A stretch of DNA of 64,000 bases from Planctomycetaceae bacterium (lineage in GTDB: Bacteria; Planctomycetota; PLA2), in assembly GCA_011525755.1 (NCBI GenBank), contig WYBS01000020.1, positions 1 to 64,000 of the forward strand, read 5' to 3'. The notes under the pieces are model-generated. The model saw nothing but the letters and a program-made list of their open reading frames with translations. It was not told the DNA's origin and did not search any database. The translations under genes were made by a program, and so were the position numbers. Shown here piece by piece: positions 53,631-61,223 of the stretch (positions are counted from its first letter, which is position 1; every line of letters begins with the position of its first letter).

Positions 53631-54518
53631 ATGTCGTCCCAACCTTCCGTCCTCCCCGGAAAGCGCACCGCGGTCGCGACGCGCACGGGGCACGTCCTCC
53701 GGATCCGCCGGCCTTCGGGCGCGCAGGAGGTCGTCGGCCTCGAAACCGAGTTCATCACCATCGGGCGCGCGGAGTCGAGCACGGTCGTGCTCCCCGACGC
53801 CTGCGCATCGCGCCACCACGCGCGCATCGACTGCGGCGAGGACCGCTACGTCCTCACCGACTGCGGCTCGAAGAACGGCACCCTCGTCAACGGCAGGCGC
53901 GTGCAGGCGCACGTGCTGCTCGAGGGGGACGAGATCCTCGTCGGCGACACCGAGATGCGCTTCGAGGCGGCGCAGGCCGAGATCCACCTCGACACGCAGA
54001 CGACCGGGCTGCCGCTGGTCGAGGGGGAGCCGCCGACGCCCGCGACGTCCGAGAACGGCGGGCTCGAGGCGCTCGCGCGCCTGACCGAGATGCTCCAGGA
54101 GGCCGAAGGCGAGCTCAAGGTGCTCGACCATGTGGCCGTCCACCTCCGCTCGATCGTCCCGTGCGACCGCGCGACGATCGTGCTCGTCGAGGAGGGGAGC
54201 GGCAACCCGCTCATGCACTTCACCCACGCCGCGCTGCCGCCCGGCCGCGACGAGGGCCCGCAGGACCAGGTGATCCGCGCCGGGCTCACGACGGAGCGCG
54301 CCGTCGCGCTCAACGTGCCGAAGGCGTCGACCGTGCTCGACTCGACGCTCGGCGTCCGCTGCCACGTCGTCCTCGTGCCGCTGCAGGGCGACGAGCGGAA
54401 GCTCGGCCTGCTCGCGCTCGAGCGCTTTCCGTCGAAGCCCAAGTTCGAGGACGGCGACCTGCGGCTCGCGACGATCGCGGGCGCGCAGATCGCCAACTTC
54501 CTCAGGAGCGTCGCGTGA
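53631..54518 (+). CDS. FHA-GAF domain protein
   Basis: The 295-residue protein begins with an FHA domain (about 20-115: ITIGRAESSTVVL, SRHHARID, DCGSKNGTLVNG), which binds phosphothreonine, and ends with a GAF domain (about 150-295). FHA domains usually report Ser/Thr kinase activity, so this gene may link kinase signalling to the chemosensory block. It sits 4 bases after cheR. Confidence 0.9.
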   Translation: MSSQPSVLPGKRTAVATRTGHVLRIRRPSGAQEVVGLETEFITIGRAESSTVVLPDACASRHHARIDCGEDRYVLTDCGSKNGTLVNGRRVQAHVLLEGDEILVGDTEMRFEAAQAEIHLDTQTTGLPLVEGEPPTPATSENGGLEALARLTEMLQEAEGELKVLDHVAVHLRSIVPCDRATIVLVEEGSGNPLMHFTHAALPPGRDEGPQDQVIRAGLTTERAVALNVPKASTVLDSTLGVRCHVVLVPLQGDERKLGLLALERFPSKPKFEDGDLRLATIAGAQIANFLRSVA

Positions 54519-54541
54519 ACCCCTTCCACGAGGTCCCTCTC

Positions 54542-55075
54542 ATGAACGATCCGAAGCTCCTCGCCTTCGTCGAGGCGGCCCGCGCGACCTTCCAGACGAT
54601 GCTCGGCATCGACGCGAGGCCCGGCGCCTTCGAGCGCGGCCACGGCGTGACGACCGGCTACGACGTGTCGGGCATCGTCGGGCTCTCCAATCTCGAGGGA
54701 GGCGGGGGGGAGCGGCAGGCGTCGCTCGTGCTCTCGTTCCCGGAATCCGTCGCGCGGCGCGCCGTGGGGCGCATCCTCGGACTCGAGTCGCTGCCGGTCC
54801 TCGACCAGGAGGTCGCGGACGGAATCGGCGAGCTGGCGAGCGTGATCGCGGGGCTCGCGAAGCGCGGACTCGCGCGCGCGGGAATCCACGACTGCCGGAC
54901 GACGCTCCCGAACGTGATCCTCGGCTGCCAGCACCGCGTGTTCCACCAGAGGGACGCCGAGCGGTACGGCGCGCCCTTCGAGACCGAGATCGGGGGGTTC
55001 CTTCTTCAGTTGATCCTTCTCGTTCCGATAGATAGGGAGGGGGCGCGGGGGAACCGCGCCGCCACGGCGGTATGA
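54542..55075 (+). CDS. CheX-like protein (possibly lacking phosphatase residue)
   Basis: ATG 54542 is preferred because GAGGTC lies about 10 bases upstream; GTG 54515, overlapping the previous stop, is an alternative. The 177-residue protein has CheX/CheC topology: QTMLGIDARPG, VSGIVGLSN, and the helix DGIGELASVIAGLAKRGL. Active CheX phosphatases have Glu-x-x-Asn in this helix; here the Asn position is Ser, so CheY-P hydrolysis may be lost or altered. It overlaps the next gene by 4 bases. Confidence 0.7.
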   Translation: MNDPKLLAFVEAARATFQTMLGIDARPGAFERGHGVTTGYDVSGIVGLSNLEGGGGERQASLVLSFPESVARRAVGRILGLESLPVLDQEVADGIGELASVIAGLAKRGLARAGIHDCRTTLPNVILGCQHRVFHQRDAERYGAPFETEIGGFLLQLILLVPIDREGARGNRAATAV

Positions 55076-55791
55076 AGTCAGCCATGCGGATCCTCGTCGT
55101 CGACGACAGCAAGGTCGCGCGCTCGGTCCTCAGGAAGATCCTCCGCGAGATCGGGCACGAGGACGTCGTCGAGGCCCAGGACGGCGTCGAGGCGCTCGAC
55201 AAGGTGCAGGCGGGCGGGTTCGACCTCGTCATCACGGACTGGAACATGCCGAACCTCGACGGGCTCGGGCTCGTGCACGAGCTCCAGGGCCGCGCGTCGA
55301 GTGTCCCGGTCCTGATGGTCTCCTCGGAGAGCTATTTCAACCGCATCGTGGACGTGATGCGCGCCGGTGCGGAGGGCTACATCCGGAAGCCCTTCACGGC
55401 GGAGATGCTCAACCAGAAGATCGCCGAGGTGCGCAAGAAGAGGGAGCTCTCGGCGCAGGCGGCGACGGCCGCGTCGCTCGCGGGCCGGCTCGAGGAGATC
55501 GGGTTCCCGGAGCTGATCCAGTTCCTGACCGGCTGCCGGCGCAACGGCCGGGTCGTGATCGAGGCGGGCGGGAAGAGCGGCACGATCGACCTTCGCGAGG
55601 GCGAGGCGCGCGCGGCCGAGTGGGGGAATCTCCGGGGCGACGAGGCGGTCTACGCGATCGCCGAGTGCGACTCGGGCACGTTCCACTTCCAGCCCGCGCA
55701 GGGCTGCGTCGAGGGGAACATCACGCTCCCGACGATGTCGCTCCTGATCGAGGCCCTCCGGAAGCGCGACGAGAAGGCCAGCGCGGTCTGA
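55072..55791 (+). CDS. Response regulator with C-terminal DUF4388 domain
   Basis: The 239-residue protein has a receiver domain (Asp56 in LVITDWNMPNLDG, Lys in IRKPF) and, from about residue 140, a DUF4388/PATAN-like domain (LIQFLTGCRRNGRVVIEAG, GTFHFQPAQG). Such domains occur in regulators of pili, surface behaviour and other non-flagellar outputs. It ends the chemosensory block. Confidence 0.85.
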   Translation: MKSAMRILVVDDSKVARSVLRKILREIGHEDVVEAQDGVEALDKVQAGGFDLVITDWNMPNLDGLGLVHELQGRASSVPVLMVSSESYFNRIVDVMRAGAEGYIRKPFTAEMLNQKIAEVRKKRELSAQAATAASLAGRLEEIGFPELIQFLTGCRRNGRVVIEAGGKSGTIDLREGEARAAEWGNLRGDEAVYAIAECDSGTFHFQPAQGCVEGNITLPTMSLLIEALRKRDEKASAV

Positions 55792-55825
55792 CTCGGACCA
55801 CGGGCGCTACTCGTCTCGACGGTCA

Positions 55826-56068
55826 TCAGAGCGGCTGTCCCCTCGCCGGCTGACCGCGAAGGAGGAACGTCTCCGGGTACTTGCCCTCGCCGCAGATCCT
55901 GAACGAGCCGAAGTCCTTGTACCAGAGCCCCTCGGGAGCCTCGGGCTCGGATTCGCGCCGGATCTTCAGCTTCCAGGGATCCTCCGCGGCGATCTTCCGC
56001 TCGCGGACGCGCTCGAACAGGTGGTCGCGCAGCGCCTTCAGGAGATCCGTCCACTGGATCTTCGGCAT
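55826..56068 (-). CDS. Small protein downstream of an RHH regulator
   Basis: This 80-residue protein starts in a TGATG overlap with the RHH gene. It has a helical N-terminus (DLLKALRDHLFERVRERKI) and a C-terminal part with WYKDFGSFRICGEG and FLLRGQ. I recall small proteins with this WYKDFGSFK-like ending in several phyla but no function. Its coupling to an RHH gene resembles a toxin-antitoxin or self-regulated pair; no known toxin fold is evident. Confidence 0.65.
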   Translation of the reverse strand: MPKIQWTDLLKALRDHLFERVRERKIAAEDPWKLKIRRESEPEAPEGLWYKDFGSFRICGEGKYPETFLLRGQPARGQPL

Positions 56069-56325
56069 CACACCCCGAACGTGAGGCGCGCCAGTTCCTC
56101 CTTGATCCGGGCCTGCTCCGCGGGGTCCTTGGACCGCGCGAGCCTGTCTGCGAGGTCGAGGAACCGCTTCTTCTCGGCCTCCCCCGCGTCGAGGCCCTTC
56201 TCGACGAGATCGGCGAGGATGCGGCTGGCACTGGTCCGCCGGTGTTTCGCAAGGGAGCGGACACGCCGAGCCAGGCGAGCCGGCAACGTGACGCTCTGGC
56301 GAACGGGCTTCTCTCTCGCGGGCAT
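56068..56325 (-). CDS. Ribbon-helix-helix (CopG-like) DNA-binding protein
   Basis: This 85-residue protein has an RHH domain: beta strand VRQSVTLPARL, then two helices (ARRVRSLAKHRRT and SASRILADLVEKGL). The C-terminal half is a charged helix that may contact the partner protein. The upstream region holds three TGCACC-like hexamers spaced 10 bases apart, a normal operator form for RHH dimers, so autoregulation is likely. Confidence 0.78.
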   Translation of the reverse strand: MPAREKPVRQSVTLPARLARRVRSLAKHRRTSASRILADLVEKGLDAGEAEKKRFLDLADRLARSKDPAEQARIKEELARLTFGV

Positions 56326-56345
56326 GACACCATACTGCAGCGCTA

Positions 56346-56371
56346 TGCACCGTTGTGCACCACTATTCACC
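56346..56371 (-). promoter_or_regulatory. Tandem operator-like repeats upstream of the RHH gene
   Basis: TGCACC (56346-56351), TGCACC (56356-56361) and TTCACC (56366-56371) on the plus strand repeat with an exact 10-base step, one helical turn. They start 21 bases upstream of the RHH start codon. The last copies also reach the 3' end of the methyltransferase gene, which is on the same strand. Confidence 0.6.
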
Positions 56372-56968
56372 GACGACGCCCCACGAGAGATCCGAGAAGC
56401 GGCGCGTTTCCACGGCAAAGCCGAGGCGCTCGAGCGCGGGCACCGCCGACGCGAGGTCCCAGAAGAACTCCTCCCGGATCGCGTCCGCCACGCTCGGGTC
56501 GCCTGCGTGCTTCGCGAGCAGGCGCTCCCGCGCCGCCCTGTCCTCGAACATGAGGTCGCCGAGGACCGCGCGTCCGGCGGGCGCCAGCGCGGCGCGGATC
56601 CGGCCGAACAGGATCTCCTTCTCCCGGTCCGGCAGGTGGTGGATGGCGTACGTGCTCACGACCGCGTCGAAGGGCCCGCGGGGCTCGTCGAGGTACGAGA
56701 GCAGGTCCGCCTGCACCCACTCGGCGGGCCGCGCGAGCTTCGCGCGCGCGATCCGCGTCATCTCATGGGAGACGTCCACGCACGTGAGCCGGCAGGGCGG
56801 GAGCCGGAGCCCGAGGTTGCCCGTCCCGCTGCCGAGGTCGAGGACCCGGTCCCCCGGCGCGACGTGCGAGGCGACCCAGTCGAGGCAGGCGGCATAGCCC
56901 GCCCGGATCGGGTGGCTCTCGTCCGCGACGTTCCGGTCGTACGTCGCCGCCTGCCGGTCGTGGTTCAC
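56363..56968 (-). CDS. Class I SAM-dependent methyltransferase
   Basis: GTG 56968 is the most plausible start (201 residues, beginning VNHDRQAATYDRNV as an N-terminal cap); no good ribosome-binding site is seen. VLDLGSGTGNLGLRL binds SAM, and FDAVVSTYAIHHLP and RAALAPAGRAVLGD are typical of YrrT/UbiE-like small-molecule methyltransferases. The substrate is unknown. Confidence 0.8.
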   Translation of the reverse strand: MNHDRQAATYDRNVADESHPIRAGYAACLDWVASHVAPGDRVLDLGSGTGNLGLRLPPCRLTCVDVSHEMTRIARAKLARPAEWVQADLLSYLDEPRGPFDAVVSTYAIHHLPDREKEILFGRIRAALAPAGRAVLGDLMFEDRAARERLLAKHAGDPSVADAIREEFFWDLASAVPALERLGFAVETRRFSDLSWGVVGE

Positions 56969-57023
56969 GGAGGGAGCATACCCTCCCCCGCGCCCCCTCT
57001 CGTCCCCGTCCCGGCGTAGCGTG

Positions 57024-57959
57024 ATGGGAATGCACGAGCTCCTCGTGCCCTTCGCGCTCTCGGGCGACGGGGCCTGGCTCCGGCCCGGGGAGGCCATGGA
57101 CCACGGTCGCTACGCATGCCCCGACTGCAAGGGTCGCGTCGTCGTGCGCGAGGGCACGGACATCGTCCGCCACTTCGCCCACTGGCGCGACGTCCCCGCG
57201 TGCCGGCTCTCGGGCGAGAGCGCGGAGCACATGGCCGCGAAGTACGCGGTCGTCGCGGCGGTCCAGCGGTGGAAGGCCGGCGCCGCGGGCGCGCCTCTCG
57301 TGGCCGCGATGTGCAGGGGGTGCGGGGGCACGATCGAGGAGCGCCCGCTCCGCCCGGTCGTGGCCGATGCCGCGCTCGAGGTTTCCCTCCCGGGTGCGCG
57401 GCTCGACGTCGCGCTGAGGGATGCGCGAGGGAAGGTCGTGCTCGGGATCGAGATCCTCCACGCGCACGCGGTGCCCGGGGACAAGGGCCGCGCGCGGATC
57501 CCCTGGATCGAGGTGCGGGCGGCGCAGGTCCTTTCGAGCCTCGGCGGGCGGCTCGCGCCGATCCGGGGCAACGTGAAGCTCCCGGGGGAGTGCGCGGCGT
57601 GCCGGAAGGAGCGTGCGGCGGGGCTCGTGCGCGAGAACGCCCGTCGCGCCGCCGCCGGGCTCGCGACGCCGCGGTCGCGCTTCGAAGCCTCGCTCGCGGA
57701 GCAGGCGAAGTGGACGGCGCGCCAGCGCGAGACGCTCGGCCGCCATTTCCCGAAGGAGCGGATGCGCCGGATCCTCGCGCAGCTTCGCCGCGCGTACCCG
57801 AAGCTCGACCTCCTGCGCGACTTCGAGGACCGGCTGCTCCTCTGCGGCCACCTCTCGCCGCGGCAGGTCGCGGTCGTCGTCCGCGTCGCGCAGCGCGGTC
57901 CCGGGCGCCTCGGGGCCGCGCATGCGGTGCCCGGGGAGGGCCCGCGTTTCGAGGCCTGA
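57024..57959 (+). CDS. CoiA-like competence protein with nuclease fold
   Basis: From ATG 57024 the protein has 311 residues (GTG 57021 or ATG 57030 are alternatives). The N-terminus has the CoiA pattern: YACPDCKGRVVVREG, IVRHFAHWRD and SGESAEHMAAKYAV, a zinc-finger-like segment followed by His/Glu residues. The middle has the restriction-type nuclease core ARLDVALRD and VVLGIEILHAHAV. CoiA promotes DNA uptake and recombination in competent bacteria. No other competence gene is nearby. CRGCGG and ECAACR add two more Cys pairs. Confidence 0.7.
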   Translation: MGMHELLVPFALSGDGAWLRPGEAMDHGRYACPDCKGRVVVREGTDIVRHFAHWRDVPACRLSGESAEHMAAKYAVVAAVQRWKAGAAGAPLVAAMCRGCGGTIEERPLRPVVADAALEVSLPGARLDVALRDARGKVVLGIEILHAHAVPGDKGRARIPWIEVRAAQVLSSLGGRLAPIRGNVKLPGECAACRKERAAGLVRENARRAAAGLATPRSRFEASLAEQAKWTARQRETLGRHFPKERMRRILAQLRRAYPKLDLLRDFEDRLLLCGHLSPRQVAVVVRVAQRGPGRLGAAHAVPGEGPRFEA

Positions 57960-58016
57960 TCCGGTCCCCCGGAGCCCCCGATTGCATTCGGCACGTTTCT
58001 GGCGCATCCTTCCTGC

Positions 58017-58508
58017 ATGGTGCTGAAGCTCCGCGACCGCATTCTCAAGGGGCCGGGCGGCGTCGAACGGCCGCTCACGCCGCAGGAGATGGAGGCGCTC
58101 GCCCGCTCCGTCGACCTCAAAGCCCTCGACCTCACGGGCTACCGGCGCTTCCAGGACGAGTGCTACGCGAGAAACACGGTCCTCCTGAACGACCAGTGCG
58201 AGCTCGTCGTCATCTGCTGGCAGCCGGGGCAGATGAGCGCCGTCCACGACCACGGCTCCTCCTACTGCCTCTACCTCGTCGTCGAGGGCACGATGGTCGA
58301 GGAGCGCTACCGCCTCCGCGACGGGAAGCCGGAGCCCGTCGACGAGCGGTCGTTCCGGCGGGGCGACGTCACGATCGCCTCCGGCGACTCCGTCCACCGG
58401 ATCAACAACCGCGGCAACAACGACCTCGTGACGGTCCACATCTACTCGCCGCCGCTCGGCGCGAACATGAAGCTCTTCACGCCGATCCCGCGGAAGGCGA
58501 AGGTGTAA
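58017..58508 (+). CDS. Cysteine dioxygenase family enzyme
   Basis: The 163-residue protein is a cupin with the iron ligands His-x-His in SAVHDHGSS and a later His in GDSVHRIN. The order CWQPGQMSAVHDHG and YLVVEGTMVEERY matches bacterial cysteine dioxygenases, which oxidise cysteine to cysteine sulfinate. Related thiol dioxygenases for other thiols cannot be excluded. Confidence 0.85.
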   Translation: MVLKLRDRILKGPGGVERPLTPQEMEALARSVDLKALDLTGYRRFQDECYARNTVLLNDQCELVVICWQPGQMSAVHDHGSSYCLYLVVEGTMVEERYRLRDGKPEPVDERSFRRGDVTIASGDSVHRINNRGNNDLVTVHIYSPPLGANMKLFTPIPRKAKV

Positions 58509-58515
58509 ACGGGGG

Positions 58516-59523
58516 GTGGGGGGAGGATTGCGCGTCGCGGTCATCGCCGGCGCGCGGCCGCAGTTCGTGAAGGCGGCGGCGCTGCTTCCCGCGCTCCGGG
58601 CGCGGCACGAGGTCCTTTTCGTCCACACGGGCCAGCACTTCGACCCCCGGATGGTCGAGGCGCACTACGCGGGCCTCTCGATCGGGCCGCCCGACTTCCG
58701 CCTGAGGCTCCGGGCGCACGATCGCGCGCCGCGGCTCGCCGAGATGGTCGCGGGGCTCACGCAGCTCCTCGAGGAGCATCCGGTGGACCGGGTGCTCGCG
58801 CTCGGCGACGCGGACTCCGCGGTCGCCGCGGCGGTCGCCGCGTCGTTCCGGGAGATCCCCGTCGGGCACGTGGAGGCGGGCGCGCGCTCCGGCGAGCGGG
58901 ACCTGCCCGAGGAGCGCAACCGGATCCTCGTCGACGAGGCGTCCGACCTCTTCTTCTGCGCGACCGAGGCGCACGCGAGAAACCTCGAGGGGCGCGAGGG
59001 CGTCCACGTGACCGGCGACGTGATGGCCGACATGCTGCTCGCGCGCAAGGACTCGCTGCCGCGGGAGCGCGGCGAGTACGGCGTCCTCACGCTCCACCGC
59101 GCGGGGACCGCCGACGACCCCGCCGCGGTCGCGCGCGTGCTCGAGGCCGTCGGCACGGCGGGCTGCCGCGTGTTCTTCCCGCGCCACCCGCGCACGCGGG
59201 TCGATCGCCTCCCGCCGAACGTGGGGGAGATGCCGCCGCTCCCGTACCTCGACTTCCTCGGCCTCGTCTCCGGCGCGAAGTTCGCGATGACCGACTCGGG
59301 CGGCCTCCAGAAGGAGGCCTACCTCCTCGGCGTCCCGTGCATCACGCTGCGGGGCGCGACCGAGTGGGGGGAGACGGTCGACTGCGGCTGGAACGTGCTC
59401 ACGGGGACCGACCGCGGCCGGATCGAGGCGGCGCTGAAGAAGCTCCCGCGTGGCCGGAAGCACCCCCCGCTCTACGGCGACGGCCACGCCGCCGAGCGGA
59501 TCGCGGCGCTGCTCGCGACGTGA
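58516..59523 (+). CDS. wecB: UDP-N-acetylglucosamine 2-epimerase (non-hydrolysing type)
   Basis: GTG 58516 gives 335 residues; TTG 58528 is an alternative. GARPQFVKAAALLPAL, HTGQHFD, HVEAGARSGERDLPEERNR (here in its key parts) and TDSGGLQKEAYLLGVP followed by TEWGET are WecB signatures, including the acidic residues near the active site. It converts UDP-GlcNAc to UDP-ManNAc for surface polysaccharide. No other polysaccharide gene adjoins, which is unusual. Confidence 0.88.
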   Translation: MGGGLRVAVIAGARPQFVKAAALLPALRARHEVLFVHTGQHFDPRMVEAHYAGLSIGPPDFRLRLRAHDRAPRLAEMVAGLTQLLEEHPVDRVLALGDADSAVAAAVAASFREIPVGHVEAGARSGERDLPEERNRILVDEASDLFFCATEAHARNLEGREGVHVTGDVMADMLLARKDSLPRERGEYGVLTLHRAGTADDPAAVARVLEAVGTAGCRVFFPRHPRTRVDRLPPNVGEMPPLPYLDFLGLVSGAKFAMTDSGGLQKEAYLLGVPCITLRGATEWGETVDCGWNVLTGTDRGRIEAALKKLPRGRKHPPLYGDGHAAERIAALLAT

Positions 59524-59640
59524 ACGGGCCGCCGCGCCGGGGCTCGCGCGGCGGGCGGCGCCCCCGGAGCCCCCTCGGTTCGCCCGCCGCCGGGCGGCGG
59601 AGGCGGGATTCGGTCCGTTGCGAAGTGCATCATCGGGAGG

Positions 59641-60156
59641 ATGCGGGCGATCGTCCTCCTCGCGCTCCTCCTCGTCGGCTGCCGTTCCCGCGTCGCGCCC
59701 CCGCGCGAGAGCGACCTCTACGCGGGCGTCGGCGTCGTCGGGGTGCCTTCGGTCGGCGGGCAGCTCACGGCCGGGCAGTGGTTCGCGAAGTCCTCCGACA
59801 AGTACGACTTCGCGTTCGAGCTGCGCGCGGCCGTCGAGGGGGGCGACGACTCCGCGACGCAGGACGGCGGCTTCTACCAGGTGCAGATGGGGGTGAAGCA
59901 GGTGCTCTCCCCCGGCCACGACAACCATCTTTTTTTCAGGTACGGGCTCCAGTGGTTCCGCGCGAACGGCGATCCCGCGATGATCGACGATCCGGGGGAT
60001 TACTTCGGTGCCTACGGCGGCGTCGGCTACGAGTGGAGGCTCGGCGAACGCTGGTGGATCGGCCCCGAGGCGACGCTCACGCTCGCCGACGGCGAAGGCA
60101 ACCTCGGTACCGAGTTCCTGCCGCAGGTCGGCCTCAACGTCATCTTCGACTTCTGA
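59641..60156 (+). CDS. Small outer-membrane beta-barrel-like lipoprotein
   Basis: The 171-residue protein has a signal ending LLVGC (possible lipobox). The mature part alternates aromatic strands and Gly/Asn turns: YDFAFELRAAVEG, FFRYGLQWFRANG, YFGAYGGVGYEWRL and WWIGPEATLTLADG, ending in NVIFDF with a terminal Phe typical of outer-membrane barrels. It belongs to the general OmpA/PagP-like small-barrel type with no assigned role. Confidence 0.7.
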   Translation: MRAIVLLALLLVGCRSRVAPPRESDLYAGVGVVGVPSVGGQLTAGQWFAKSSDKYDFAFELRAAVEGGDDSATQDGGFYQVQMGVKQVLSPGHDNHLFFRYGLQWFRANGDPAMIDDPGDYFGAYGGVGYEWRLGERWWIGPEATLTLADGEGNLGTEFLPQVGLNVIFDF

Positions 60157-60246
60157 CGAGGGCGGGAGCCGGGGGCTCCGGCGGGCCGGGGAGGCCGCGC
60201 GGGGACCTCGGCCGGCGGCTTGCCGGCCACGTGGCCCCCCTCGCCT

Positions 60247-61131
60247 CTACCCGCGGCGCGGCCAGAAGAGCGCGCCGGCGAGGACGCCAAGCGCGATCCC
60301 GCCGAGCAGCAGGAAGTCGGCGTCTCCGCGCAGCGTGAGGAGGAGCACGATGACCATCGCGCACGCGATCCCGCCGAGCTGGAGCTGCGCGAGCGGCGCG
60401 ACGCCCGTCCGCCGCGCGACGACGAACGCCGAGCCGGCGAAGAGCGCGGTCTCCGCGACGATCGCCGCCCACGCCGCGCCGAGGGGCCCGTGCGTCGTCG
60501 CCAGCGCCGCGAGGAGCAGCAGCTCGGCCGCGACCGCGAGCGACCAGATCGCGCGCGCCGTCCGCTCCGCGAGAAGCGTCAGCAGGTAGGCGCGGAGCGC
60601 GAGCGGCACCATCGCGATCCCGATCACGCGCAGCACGGGCGTCGGCCCGAGGAACGCGAGCGGGACCCCGGCGGCGAGCCCCGCGGCCCCGAACCGGATC
60701 GCCGCGCCGCGGAGCGACGCCGGGAAGATCCACGGCAGCCGGCCCGCGAGCGGCGCGACCTCCGGGTGCACGAGACGGGCGAACGACCGCGCGAGGAGTG
60801 CCGCGACCGCGAGCGCGCCCGCGCCCGCCACGTAGGATCCCGCGACCTCCGCGCCGTCGAGGATGCCGAGCGCGAGGACGCCGCACGAGAGGTGCGCGAC
60901 CTTGCAGAACACGTGAAGCGACACGCGCGCGAGCGCGGAGAGCAGCAGCGCGACGCTTGCGCCGCACGCGGCGAGGCCCAGGTCCCGGCCGCGGAGCGTG
61001 AGGAGCGCCGTGAGGAGCGCCGCGGCCGCGAGGATCCACGGCGCATGCGCCGTCCACCACGCGAGCCCCCGCTGCGGGAGCGGGTCAGGGCGGGGGCGGA
61101 CCCGGACGGTCTCCTCGAGGGCGACGCTCAC
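60247..61131 (-). CDS. Polytopic membrane protein of unknown function
   Basis: This 294-residue protein has about eight Ala/Leu-rich membrane spans and few charged residues between them. The N-terminal 25 residues are polar and Pro/Arg-rich. No motif of a known transporter or enzyme is visible. It stands between the barrel gene and argS, with a G-rich tract upstream (61166-61189). Confidence 0.65.
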   Translation of the reverse strand: MSVALEETVRVRPRPDPLPQRGLAWWTAHAPWILAAAALLTALLTLRGRDLGLAACGASVALLLSALARVSLHVFCKVAHLSCGVLALGILDGAEVAGSYVAGAGALAVAALLARSFARLVHPEVAPLAGRLPWIFPASLRGAAIRFGAAGLAAGVPLAFLGPTPVLRVIGIAMVPLALRAYLLTLLAERTARAIWSLAVAAELLLLAALATTHGPLGAAWAAIVAETALFAGSAFVVARRTGVAPLAQLQLGGIACAMVIVLLLTLRGDADFLLLGGIALGVLAGALFWPRRG

Positions 61132-61223
61132 GCCTGCTTATCGGCTGCCTTGGCCCCCGCGGTTGAGGGGAGGGGGCGCGGGGGAGGGGATCGCAAGTCG
61201 TTTCCGCGGAGCGGTTTAGAGCG

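Noticed and set aside
57989-58003. A sigma-54-like site (CGGCACG, 4 bases, TGGC) before the cysteine dioxygenase gene
   Set aside because: The GG-N10-GC core is present but two consensus positions are lost, it lies about 14 bases from the ATG, and such matches are common in this base composition.
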